Below are positions 7,247 through 15,013 of a DNA stretch of 64,000 bases, one piece after another. The stretch's first letter is position 1. Each line of letters starts with the position of its first letter. The stretch is taken from contig NZ_JACHOV010000001.1 in the NCBI RefSeq assembly GCF_014200045.1, positions 124,001 to 188,000 on the forward strand, in the 5' to 3' direction. Both the position numbers and the translations under genes were made by a program. The notes below the pieces were generated by a model, which saw only the letters and a list, made by a program, of their open reading frames with translations, had not been told where the DNA came from and ran no database searches. Source of the stretch: Rhizorhapis suberifaciens. Lineage in GTDB: Bacteria; Pseudomonadota; Alphaproteobacteria; Sphingomonadales; Sphingomonadaceae.

Positions 7247-7900
7247 TCAATTCGACGCTTCTGCCATCTTCAGTTTGGACCAGGCGCTGATAAAGGCTTG
7301 CGCCTTCTGACCCACCTTTTCAGCCGAAGCGCCCGGACTGTACAGCGCCGACCCCAGACCAAATCCATTTGCACCGGCCTTCACCCAGGGGCCCATAGTA
7401 TCCGCCGCGATCCCGCCCACCGCAAGCTTTGGGGTTTCCATTGGCAAGACTGCACAGAGTGCTTTTAGCGCTGCGGGAGTCATGGCTTCGGCGGGGAAGA
7501 CCTTCAGCGCATGGGCTCCTGCCGCTATGGCGGCAAAGGCTTCGCTGGCGGTGAAGCAGCCAGGGAGGGAGGCAAGTCCCGCCTTGGCGGTTTCCATTAT
7601 GACCGACCGGTTGGTGTTAGGTGAAACGATGATGCGTCCTCCCGCTTGCGCCACGTCCCGCACCTGCGCTGGGGTCAGGACAGTTCCGGCTCCTACAACA
7701 GCCCGGCCCTTGAGATGCCTCGCGAGCCGTTCGATTGAGCGGATCGGATCGGGTGAATTCAAGGGAACTTCGATCAGGGAAAAACCCGCGTCGGCCAAGG
7801 CCGAACCGACTGCCTCGATCTCGTCAGGTTGAATGCCGCGCAGGATGGCCACCAAGGGACAGCGCTGAAGGGCGGCCGCAAAGTCGATCGGCATCGTCAT
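7247..7900 (-). CDS. dgoA: 2-dehydro-3-deoxy-6-phosphogalactonate aldolase
   Basis: This 217-residue class I aldolase splits 2-keto-3-deoxy-6-phosphogalactonate into pyruvate and glyceraldehyde 3-phosphate. KDPG/KDPGal aldolase signatures are PLVAILRGI, the LIEVPLNS segment with the general-base glutamate, VGAGTVLT, the SPNTN segment, and ALKVFPAE with the Schiff-base lysine. LNSP and SPNTN fit the KDPGal rather than KDPG (TTP/SPG) subgroup. The ATG at 7900 overlaps the dgoK stop in an ATGA junction, so translation is likely coupled; an upstream in-frame start exists at 7915. The partner kinase directly upstream supports the galactonate route. Confidence 0.93.
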   Translation of the reverse strand: MTMPIDFAAALQRCPLVAILRGIQPDEIEAVGSALADAGFSLIEVPLNSPDPIRSIERLARHLKGRAVVGAGTVLTPAQVRDVAQAGGRIIVSPNTNRSVIMETAKAGLASLPGCFTASEAFAAIAAGAHALKVFPAEAMTPAALKALCAVLPMETPKLAVGGIAADTMGPWVKAGANGFGLGSALYSPGASAEKVGQKAQAFISAWSKLKMAEASN

Positions 7901-8775
7901 GATAATGCTCTCCAAATTTTCTGAATCCCGGCCACGAAAGCATCATGGCTGTCGAGCAATATGGCACGTCCCCCCGCCGCTTCTATAGCGGCGCTGTAGA
8001 GATCGCCCAGTTGTGGATCAGCGAGAATATGGACGTCCGCCGGAACGTCCCTCAACTGCGCATGGGCGTCCGATCCGATCAGCAGTCCGCTTACATAGGA
8101 GGCCGCATAATCTCCCTTCCTTGCCCCCGTGACGAAATCAGCTCGGACGCCAAAGAGGCGTGTCAGAAGCGTGTAGTCCCGTGCATCCTCGACGCCCCGC
8201 AGGAATTCCGCATCGGGGGAAACGGTTCCCGCCATCTGCGCGCCTATCAGGCTGTGCTTCTTAAGAATGGAGAACATTTCGCCCGTCATGGCGGTGGCGA
8301 AGCGGCTGATGCGGCCTCCTTCCATCCGTGCCCATTTGCAATGCGTACCCGGCTGACACAGTAGCGCATCGGCGGGCGCCATGCCTGAGAGCACTGCCCC
8401 CAGCAATTGCACTTCCTCCCCGCGCATCACGTCATTGCGACCATCGCCATGCCAAGCGACTCCAGGGACAATGGCGGTTCGGCCTGGCTCTATCCATTGC
8501 GTTCCAGACGCCAGATCGGCGATGCCAGCAGGGCAGGGCACATAGGGGACTGCCGCCCATCCGCGATCGGATCCCACCATGCCGGCGCAAAGCATCGGCA
8601 GGTCTCCCATCCGCTCCCGAACGGCCTGCGCTTCTGCGGCGAACTGGTCTGGGTGCACAGCGAGCACGCCATGATCGTCGCGTTGGCTTTCTTCCACTGA
8701 GCCGGAGGGATCAATTCGGTACGCTCGTCGGTTAGTTGTGCCCCAATCCACGGCAAGGAAGCATTGTTCGCGCAT
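7897..8775 (-). CDS. dgoK: 2-dehydro-3-deoxygalactonokinase
   Basis: The 292-residue kinase phosphorylates 2-keto-3-deoxygalactonate at C6 using ATP. The N-terminal phosphate-loop block AVDWGTTNRRAYR and the LCAGMVGSDRGW, LCQPGTHCKWARM and TAMTGEMFSILKKHS blocks are characteristic of DgoK in the ASKHA-fold kinases. The ATG at 8775 (MREQCFLAVDWG) was chosen; the frame is open to 8829 but the extra residues lack family similarity. It is the first gene of a leftward dgoK-dgoA unit whose coding regions overlap by 4 bp, and it is divergent from the dehydratase gene across a 230-bp regulatory gap. Confidence 0.93.
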   Translation of the reverse strand: MREQCFLAVDWGTTNRRAYRIDPSGSVEESQRDDHGVLAVHPDQFAAEAQAVRERMGDLPMLCAGMVGSDRGWAAVPYVPCPAGIADLASGTQWIEPGRTAIVPGVAWHGDGRNDVMRGEEVQLLGAVLSGMAPADALLCQPGTHCKWARMEGGRISRFATAMTGEMFSILKKHSLIGAQMAGTVSPDAEFLRGVEDARDYTLLTRLFGVRADFVTGARKGDYAASYVSGLLIGSDAHAQLRDVPADVHILADPQLGDLYSAAIEAAGGRAILLDSHDAFVAGIQKIWRALS

Positions 8776-8933
8776 CACCACCACATAGCTAAGAGGTTGC
8801 AAGAACCAGGATGACTGGCCCACCCGCAATGCTGCAGTCAGCGGCTGTGCTGAAGCTGACCCCAGGCATCCGGCGCACGCTGCTTCAACGTGGTGAGGCC
8901 TCCGATGATCCCTGCAACGCCGGATTATGCTTG

Positions 8934-8984
8934 TGTCGGCTCTCAGCCGTTTGTAATTTGTCGGCGTATATTCTGTCGGCTCTC
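8934..8984. promoter_or_regulatory. Divergent promoter region with three TGTCGGC repeats
   Basis: The gap between dgoK (leftward, start 8775) and the dehydratase gene (rightward, start 9006) contains TGTCGGC at 8934-8940, 8959-8965 and 8974-8980. The first and third extend to TGTCGGCTCTC. The repeats end 25 bp before the dehydratase start, where a repressor operator or leader element would sit. No regulator gene for this cluster lies in the window. Whether the repeats are binding sites is inferred from repetition and position. Confidence 0.4.
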
Positions 8985-9005
8985 CACCATGAATAACAGG
9001 TGCAC

Positions 9006-10805
9006 ATGAGTCAGAATTTTCTCAAGCCGAGACTTCGCTCCCGCGCATGGTTCGATGATCCGTCGAATCCTGACATGACGGCCTTATATGTTGAGCGCTA
9101 TCTGAATTTCGGGCTGAGCCTTGAAGAGCTACAGTCCGGCAAGCCAATCATCGGCATTGCGCAGACCGGAAGTGATTTAGCGCCCTGCAACCGCCATCAT
9201 CTGGTGCTGGCGGACCGAGTCCGCGAAGGCATTCGCGAGGCGGGCGGCATCGCGTTGGAATTTCCGGTTCACCCGATCCAGGAGACCGGCAAGCGGCCCA
9301 CTGCGGGGCTGGACCGCAACCTTTCCTATATAGCTCTGGTCGAAATACTTTTCGGCTATCCGCTGGACGGCGTGGTTCTCACCATCGGTTGCGACAAGAC
9401 GACGCCTGCCTGCCTTATGGCGGCGGCCACGGTCAATATTCCGGCGATCGCACTTTCGGTCGGGCCGATGCTGAACGGTTGGTTCAAGGGAGAACGGACA
9501 GGCTCCGGCACTATCATCTGGAAAGCGCGCGAACTGCTCGCAGCAGGTGAGATCGACTATAAAGGCTTCATCAAGTTGGTCGCCTCCTCCGCCCCATCGA
9601 CGGGTTATTGCAACACCATGGGCACGGCGACGACGATGAACAGCCTGACCGAAGCGCTGGGGATGTCGCTGCCCGGCTCTGCGGCCATCCCGGCCCCCTA
9701 TCGGGACCGTCAGCAGGCGGCTTATGAGACGGGCAAACAGATTGTCGAAATGGTCGCCGCCGACCGGAAGCCTTCCGATATCTTGACCCGGGAGGCGTTT
9801 CTCAACGCTATCCGGGTGAATTCGGCCATCGGGGGCTCAACCAACGCGCCGATCCATTTGAATGCCCTGGCGCGGCATGTCGGAACAGACCTTTCCATCG
9901 ACGACTGGGAGAAACATGGTCGCGACATCCCGCTATTAGTAAACCTGCAGCCTGCGGGCGAGTATCTGGGCGAGGATTATTATCATGCAGGTGGCGTACC
10001 TGCTGTAATTGCCGAACTGATGCGCAAGGGCTTGATCTTTGAAGACGCTTTGACCGTCAATGGCCGCACGGTGGGCGAGAATTGCGGCCATGCAAGGATC
10101 GAGGACGAACGCGTCATTCGATCCTTCGATGATCCATTGAAGGAAGGGGCGGGCTTTTCGGTTCTGCGCGGAAATCTGTTCAACAGCGCGGTAATGAAAT
10201 TGTCGGTGATTTCTCCGGAATTCCGGCAGCGCTACCTCTCCAACCCTGATGATCCCGAGGCTTTCGAAGGGCCGGTGGTCGTCTTCGACGGCCCGGAAGA
10301 CTATCATCGGCGGATCGACGACCCAGCGGCCGGCATTGACGAAAATACATTGCTCATCATGCGCGGCGCAGGTCCCGTCGGCTACCCGGGCGCAGCGGAG
10401 GTGGTGAACATGCGGCCGCCAGCCGATCTTATCAAGGGGGGCATTCATTCATTGCCTTGCATGGGTGATGGCCGGCAGTCCGGGACCTCGGGCAGCCCGT
10501 CTATTCTCAATGCTTCGCCTGAAGCGGCGGCGGGTGGCAATCTTTCCCTTCTTCGAACGGGCGATCGCGTGCGGATCGATTTGCGCAAGGGCGAGGCCAA
10601 CGTTCTGCTGTCGGATGAGGAACTGGCCCGGCGGCGAGAGGAGTTGGAGGCAGCGGGCGGCTATGCCTATCCCGCGAGCCAGACCCCGTGGCAGGAAATG
10701 CAGCGCGCCTGGACCGGGCAACTGGAGACCGGCGCGGTGCTTGAACCAGCTATTTCCTATCAACGGCTGGCGCAGACCGTCGGCGTTCCTCGCCATAGTC
10801 ATTAA
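9006..10805 (+). CDS. IlvD/EDD-family sugar-acid dehydratase (probable galactonate or arabinonate dehydratase)
   Basis: This 599-residue iron-sulfur enzyme removes water from an aldonate to give a 2-keto-3-deoxy acid. Cluster ligands are visible as cysteines at about residues 61 ([10 protein letters not shown]), 129 ([11 protein letters not shown]) and 202 ([16 protein letters not shown]), and [13 protein letters not shown] is the family's metal-site block. [12 protein letters not shown] places it in the pentonate/hexonate branch rather than dihydroxyacid dehydratase. Next to dgoK and dgoA it most likely acts on D-galactonate in place of an enolase-superfamily DgoD; xylonate or arabinonate are alternatives. 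The ATG at 9006 has AGG five bases upstream; a GTG at 9000 is in frame. The lactonase gene follows after 10 bp. Confidence 0.88.
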   Translation: MSQNFLKPRLRSRAWFDDPSNPDMTALYVERYLNFGLSLEELQSGKPIIGIAQTGSDLAPCNRHHLVLADRVREGIREAGGIALEFPVHPIQETGKRPTAGLDRNLSYIALVEILFGYPLDGVVLTIGCDKTTPACLMAAATVNIPAIALSVGPMLNGWFKGERTGSGTIIWKARELLAAGEIDYKGFIKLVASSAPSTGYCNTMGTATTMNSLTEALGMSLPGSAAIPAPYRDRQQAAYETGKQIVEMVAADRKPSDILTREAFLNAIRVNSAIGGSTNAPIHLNALARHVGTDLSIDDWEKHGRDIPLLVNLQPAGEYLGEDYYHAGGVPAVIAELMRKGLIFEDALTVNGRTVGENCGHARIEDERVIRSFDDPLKEGAGFSVLRGNLFNSAVMKLSVISPEFRQRYLSNPDDPEAFEGPVVVFDGPEDYHRRIDDPAAGIDENTLLIMRGAGPVGYPGAAEVVNMRPPADLIKGGIHSLPCMGDGRQSGTSGSPSILNASPEAAAGGNLSLLRTGDRVRIDLRKGEANVLLSDEELARRREELEAAGGYAYPASQTPWQEMQRAWTGQLETGAVLEPAISYQRLAQTVGVPRHSH

Positions 10806-10815
10806 AGGATGAGAT

Positions 10816-11679
10816 TTGGTCGATTACCGCATCATCGACCGCGGCGAGACACGCGACCAATTGGGAGAAGGGCTGCTTTGGTCGCGCCGAGAAAATGCGG
10901 TCTATTGGACGGATATCCTGTCGCCCGCGCTTAACCGGCTGTCGCTAGCCAGCGGTCAGGTCGACCGCTGGACGATGCCCGACCTGATCGGCTGGGTTAT
11001 TGAGCGGCGGAATGCTCCAGGGTTCATCGCTGGCTTTCGCAATGGCTTTGCCGAGCTTCGGTTCGATCCGGTGGAAGTCGTGCCCATTTGCGACCCGGAA
11101 CCTCATCTCCCGGGAAACCGGCTGAACGATGCCGTAGCCGATCAATGGGGGCGCATCTGGGCAGGGACGATGCCGCTTGATTCCGATAGGGCGGAAGGCG
11201 GGCTTTACCGGCTCGACCCCGATCGCAGCGTTGTAAAAGTCGACAGCGGTTACAGCGTTGCCAACGGTCCTGCGATCAGCCCCTGCCAGCAATGGCTGTA
11301 TCACACCGACAGCCCGGCCCGGACGATCTATCGCTTTGAACTGCACGAAGATGGCGTCCTTACTGGGAAACAGCCGTTCGTCCGCTTTCTGGACGATTGG
11401 GGCCTTCCCGATGGCATGACCTGCGATGCGGAAGGGTATTTGTGGGTCGCGCATTGGGGCGGATCACGGATCAGCCGCTTTGCGTCCGATGGCGGTTTCA
11501 ATTGCAAGATCGATCTTCCTGCGAGCCAGATTACGAACATATGCTTTGCTGGGGAAAATCTTGACCGGATGTTCGTGACCTCCGCTGCCGAGAATATGAC
11601 GAGCGAGGTGAATGCGGGTTGCCTGTTCGAAGTAGACGCCGGTGTTAGGGGGTTGGAGCCGGGGATGTTCGCCGGCTGA
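10816..11679 (+). CDS. SMP-30/gluconolactonase family sugar lactonase
   Basis: The 287-residue beta-propeller enzyme hydrolyses a sugar lactone to the aldonate. Family ligand positions are visible: the glutamate of LGEGLLW near residue 18, the asparagine of GNRLNDAVADQWGRIWAGTM, and the aspartate of GLPDGMTCDAEGYLWVAHWGG. Ending ITNICF..MFVTSA is also typical. The start is a TTG at 10816 with an AAAGGATGAG ribosome-binding site; the gap to the dehydratase stop is 10 bp, so the two form an operon. In this cluster the substrate is probably D-galactonolactone made by the dehydrogenase encoded just downstream on the other strand. Confidence 0.9.
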   Translation: MVDYRIIDRGETRDQLGEGLLWSRRENAVYWTDILSPALNRLSLASGQVDRWTMPDLIGWVIERRNAPGFIAGFRNGFAELRFDPVEVVPICDPEPHLPGNRLNDAVADQWGRIWAGTMPLDSDRAEGGLYRLDPDRSVVKVDSGYSVANGPAISPCQQWLYHTDSPARTIYRFELHEDGVLTGKQPFVRFLDDWGLPDGMTCDAEGYLWVAHWGGSRISRFASDGGFNCKIDLPASQITNICFAGENLDRMFVTSAAENMTSEVNAGCLFEVDAGVRGLEPGMFAG

Positions 11680-11720
11680 AGAACCGGTTCACCATTGCCC
11701 GATCCGAGCTACATCTCATA

Positions 11721-12650
11721 TCAGCTATCCCATTCGAAAGGTGCAACTGTTATCCTTCGTCCGAGGAGAAAGGCGTCGGCGACGTGATGGAAAGGCGTCA
11801 GATCGATATCGCTGGTGCGTTTTGCCAGAAGTTCTGCAAAATGGCGATAAAGACGTTGATATTCAGCTTCTTTCCCGACGTCGACCTCGATTCCGTCAAT
11901 GGTAAGGCGAGACGCGCCATGAGTGAGAGCCAGACGGCCTTCCTCTGTTTCGATTTCAATGTCCCAGCTTTGCTGTCCCCGCTGATCGAAGTCGAATTCG
12001 ACCGCAACGGGAACCGTTTCGTCATGGCTGAAGGCCAGCTTTGCGGCAATGGGGGCGGCGCGGTTCGATGGGAAACGAAGTTCAGATGACTCCATGCGAA
12101 GCGACCCAGGGAGGATTGCAGTCAGCACGGAAAGGGCGTTGATGCCGGGATCGAAGACGCCGATGCCAGGTTCCCAAATCCACTCCTGGCCCGGATGCCA
12201 GACGCGGACGTCTTCCTTCCAGCGGACATCGACCCGGCGGAGCTTTTTGTCCAGCAGCCATTGCCGTGCGGGCTCGACTGCCGCAGCTTCCCGTGCATGC
12301 CATGTGGCGAAGAGAATTTGCCCGCAGCGCTGCGCCAGGGGGGCGAAGGATTCGGCTTCGCTAACCGTAGCGGCCGGGGGCTTTTCGATCATCACGTCGA
12401 GGCCATTCGCGAAAGCTTCGGTCACCAATAAAAGCCTGCCTCGGGGCGGAGTGCAGATTGAAACGGCCTGTATATCGGGGATGGCGGCGACCATTTCGCC
12501 TAGGGTGGCAAAGCCGGGAATGCCATCGGGCGATGTTCGAGAGGTGACTGCTGCAACCAACTCGAACTGGTCGCTCCCTCTCAGTGTCGGGATGTGCTGG
12601 TCCAGTGCAATTTTGCCGATACCGACGAGGGCGATGCGAGTTTGTACCAC
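11721..12650 (-). CDS. Gfo/Idh/MocA oxidoreductase, probable D-galactose 1-dehydrogenase
   Basis: The protein has an N-terminal NAD(P)-binding Rossmann fold (RIALVGIGKIALDQHIP), the EKP motif in DVMIEKPPAAT and the C-terminal alpha/beta domain of the Gfo/Idh/MocA family. WIWEPGIGVFDPGINALSVLT closely matches the galactose dehydrogenase subgroup, which oxidises D-galactose to galactonolactone. Two starts are possible: a GTG at 12650 preceded by AAAGGTGA at good spacing, giving the family-like N-terminus, or an ATG at 12680 that adds ten residues. The first is preferred. It is convergent with the lactonase gene and provides the first step of the pathway encoded around it. Arabinose or other aldoses could also be substrates. 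Confidence 0.85.
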   Translation of the reverse strand: MVQTRIALVGIGKIALDQHIPTLRGSDQFELVAAVTSRTSPDGIPGFATLGEMVAAIPDIQAVSICTPPRGRLLLVTEAFANGLDVMIEKPPAATVSEAESFAPLAQRCGQILFATWHAREAAAVEPARQWLLDKKLRRVDVRWKEDVRVWHPGQEWIWEPGIGVFDPGINALSVLTAILPGSLRMESSELRFPSNRAAPIAAKLAFSHDETVPVAVEFDFDQRGQQSWDIEIETEEGRLALTHGASRLTIDGIEVDVGKEAEYQRLYRHFAELLAKRTSDIDLTPFHHVADAFLLGRRITVAPFEWDS

Positions 12651-12787
12651 AGGAAAATCACCTTTGTGTACGCAACGCATTTTAGCGACTGAGAGTTGCC
12701 TGGCGCTCTCTTGAATTCCATCGTCGCTATCGCATATGCCTTGGCCGGCACCAAGCGGCCGATCCGCGCTAATGGAGGTTATCTAAT

Positions 12788-12859
12788 ATGGCCGGAGTGA
12801 TTGATGGCGTCACTTCCACCTGGTGCGAGTATCCCGCCGTCAGTGCGGAAACGCGATGA
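12788..12859 (+). CDS. Small upstream ORF translationally coupled to the ROK kinase
   Basis: A 23-codon frame starts at an ATG preceded by TGGAGG at 9-nt spacing, a much better ribosome-binding site than the kinase's own. It ends with a TGA overlapping the kinase ATG as ATGA (12856-12859). The peptide (MAGVIDGVTSTWCEYPAV, then SAETR) has no recognised match. Such a frame could be a leader that delivers ribosomes to the kinase start. It could also be the remnant of a longer gene. Coding is inferred from the ribosome-binding site and the stop-start overlap only. Confidence 0.4.
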   Translation: MAGVIDGVTSTWCEYPAVSAETR

Positions 12860-13770
12860 CCCTCTTTGGCGCCATTGAAGCGGGCGGCACCAAGTTTGTG
12901 TGCGGTGTCGGCAACGCGCAGACTGGCTCGCTGGAAACGGCCATTATTCCGACGCGTGATCCCGACACGACCTTTGCCGACGTGGAAGCCTTTTTTCGTT
13001 CGGCCGCACGACATGGCCAAGTGCAGGCCATCGGATTAGGCAGCTTCGGACCTCTGGATCTTGATCCCCTGTCCCCCTCCTATGGCCGGCTCTTGCGTAC
13101 GCCCAAACCTTTGTGGGGACAGGCCGATCTCGTTGGAAGCGTCGCGAAGATCGCAAAGGTGCCGATCGCGCTTGATACGGACGTAAACGCCGCCGCTCTG
13201 GCGGAGGCGGCTGCGATTGGTACGGGGACCACCAGTCTGGCCTATGTCACGGTGGGCACCGGCATCGGAGTGGGCCTTGTTATCGACGGTAAGCCCGTCC
13301 ATGGGCTGGGTCACCCTGAGGCAGGGCATTGCTGGCCCCGGCGGCATGAGGCGCATGCCGGCTTTGCTGGGGTCTGCCCCTTCCATGGCGACTGTTACGA
13401 GGGCCTTGCCAGCGGTACGGCTATCGAGGAGGCCTGGGGAATGATGTCCTCCCATTTTGCGGACGATCATCCCTTCTGGGAGGTCGAAAGCTATTATCTG
13501 GCGCAGCTTTGCGCATCGCTGTTCCTCATGGTCGCACCAATGCACATCATATTGGGCGGCGGCGTTATGAAGCAGGAACGCCTGTTCCCGCTGATCCGGA
13601 AGAAAGTGCTGGACTTGCTGGCGGGCTATTTCGGCGGAGCGAGCGACATGGCGGTAATGGAGCAACGCATCACCCCGCCGCGTTGTCAGGAGCCTTCGGG
13701 GCTGATCGGAGCCTATCTTCTGGCGGAACGTGCCCTGGAAGGTCGAAAGCTTGGGACGAAAAAACGTTAA
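12856..13770 (+). CDS. ROK-family sugar kinase (fructokinase-like)
   Basis: The 304-residue protein starts with the ROK phosphate-binding block GAIEAGGTKFVCGVG and contains DTDVNAAALAEAA and YVTVGTGIGVGLVIDGKPVHG. A structural zinc site is visible as H in GHPEAGH with CPFHGDC, the form found in bacterial fructokinases and mannokinases. It phosphorylates a hexose with ATP, most likely fructose at C6 by subgroup, though glucose or mannose are possible. The ATG at 12856 overlaps the stop of a 23-codon upstream frame. It is divergent from the galactose dehydrogenase gene and followed by the SGNH hydrolase gene after 18 bp. Confidence 0.88.
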   Translation: MTLFGAIEAGGTKFVCGVGNAQTGSLETAIIPTRDPDTTFADVEAFFRSAARHGQVQAIGLGSFGPLDLDPLSPSYGRLLRTPKPLWGQADLVGSVAKIAKVPIALDTDVNAAALAEAAAIGTGTTSLAYVTVGTGIGVGLVIDGKPVHGLGHPEAGHCWPRRHEAHAGFAGVCPFHGDCYEGLASGTAIEEAWGMMSSHFADDHPFWEVESYYLAQLCASLFLMVAPMHIILGGGVMKQERLFPLIRKKVLDLLAGYFGGASDMAVMEQRITPPRCQEPSGLIGAYLLAERALEGRKLGTKKR

Positions 13771-13788
13771 CGAGACGAAAGGGGGAAA

Positions 13789-14982
13789 ATGTTGAAAATC
13801 TTGATGGCGGCGTTCTTGTCGCTTCTCCCCATATCCGTACAGGCCCAGGGCTGGTCGCGAAGCTGGTCCGCCGTGCCGCACAGGATTGTCGCCCCGCTTC
13901 CCGATCCTGCCGTTCCCGACATTCGTGACAGCACGATCCGTCAGGTCGTTCGCCTGAGCGATGGTGGCGACCTGATCCGCATCCGGCTTAGCAATGAGCT
14001 GTCGGAAAAGGCGGTGCTGGTCGGCGCGGTTCACGTCGCGCTTGTCGATAAGGCCGGTCAGATCCTGCCGGACACGGGCAGGATCGTGACATTTGGTCGC
14101 AAAGCCGCTTTTCACCTTCCCGCCCAGGCGCCTCTTGTCAGCGACGCGGTCAGGCTGCCGGTGAAGGCGCTCAGCCGCATTGCGATCAGCATGTATCTCC
14201 CTGAAGGAGCGGTGGGAGGAACATTGCACTGGAACTCCTATGCTACTGGCTGGATAGGTCCCGGCAATCAGGTGGGCGCTCCCATGCTTGAAAGGGCGGG
14301 CCGCTTCGATCGTCGGCTGATATTGTCGGCGGTGGAGGTTCAAAACAGGCAGCCTCACCGCACGATTGTCGCACTTGGCGATTCGATTACCGATGGAGCC
14401 AACACCAGCCCCGATCTCAATAGGCGCTGGCCGGATATTCTTGCTGAGCGCCTCTTGCCTGAAACAAAGGGTGCCGTCGGCGTCGCCAATGCGGGGATCA
14501 GCGGCAACCGTGTGTTGCGCAACGGGTCCGGCCCCAACGCATTGGCGCGGTTCGATCGCGACGTGCTGGCGGTTCCCGGGGTCAGCCATGCCATCATCCT
14601 TGAAGGGGTGAATGATATCGGCGCGGCATGGCGAGCGAAAGATCCAGTTCCTCCGTCCGCAGAGGATCTGATTTCAGCCTATAGGCAGCTTATCGAGCGG
14701 GCCCACGAACATGGCGTGAAAGCGGTCCTGGGCACCATCCTCCCTTTCAAGGGCGCGGGATATTGGAGCGACTATGGAGAAAATGTCCGGAGGGCCGTCA
14801 ACAGCTGGATCCGGGATAACAAAGAGGCGGACGGGCATGTGGACTTCGATAGGGCATTGGCAGATCCCGCCGATCCATCCCGGCTTGCGCCACAGTTCAA
14901 CTCGGGAGATTTCCTCCACCCCAATGACGCAGGACATGCAGCAATGGCGCACGCCATCGATCTGAACCTGCTTCTTCGCTAA
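13789..14982 (+). CDS. Secreted SGNH/GDSL-family hydrolase
   Basis: The 397-residue product has a cleavable signal peptide (MLKILMAAFLSLLPISVQAQ) and is likely periplasmic or secreted. The catalytic SGNH blocks are all visible: GDSITDG with the nucleophile serine near residue 198, the glycine of NAGISGNR, the asparagine of GVNDIG, and DFLHPNDAGH with the catalytic Asp and His. An N-terminal beta-sandwich of about 180 residues precedes the hydrolase domain, the arrangement found in carbohydrate esterases that deacetylate plant polysaccharides. The substrate is inferred to be an esterified sugar, in keeping with the surrounding sugar genes. A GGGGGAAA ribosome-binding site precedes the ATG. Confidence 0.88.
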   Translation: MLKILMAAFLSLLPISVQAQGWSRSWSAVPHRIVAPLPDPAVPDIRDSTIRQVVRLSDGGDLIRIRLSNELSEKAVLVGAVHVALVDKAGQILPDTGRIVTFGRKAAFHLPAQAPLVSDAVRLPVKALSRIAISMYLPEGAVGGTLHWNSYATGWIGPGNQVGAPMLERAGRFDRRLILSAVEVQNRQPHRTIVALGDSITDGANTSPDLNRRWPDILAERLLPETKGAVGVANAGISGNRVLRNGSGPNALARFDRDVLAVPGVSHAIILEGVNDIGAAWRAKDPVPPSAEDLISAYRQLIERAHEHGVKAVLGTILPFKGAGYWSDYGENVRRAVNSWIRDNKEADGHVDFDRALADPADPSRLAPQFNSGDFLHPNDAGHAAMAHAIDLNLLLR

Positions 14983-15013
14983 CAACATTGCCGCAGTGTC
15001 GGAGATCGGGCAA

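Noticed and set aside
13036-14589. 517-codon frame on the minus strand
   Set aside because: Antisense to the ROK kinase and SGNH hydrolase; no motif, composition typical of GC-rich shadow frames.
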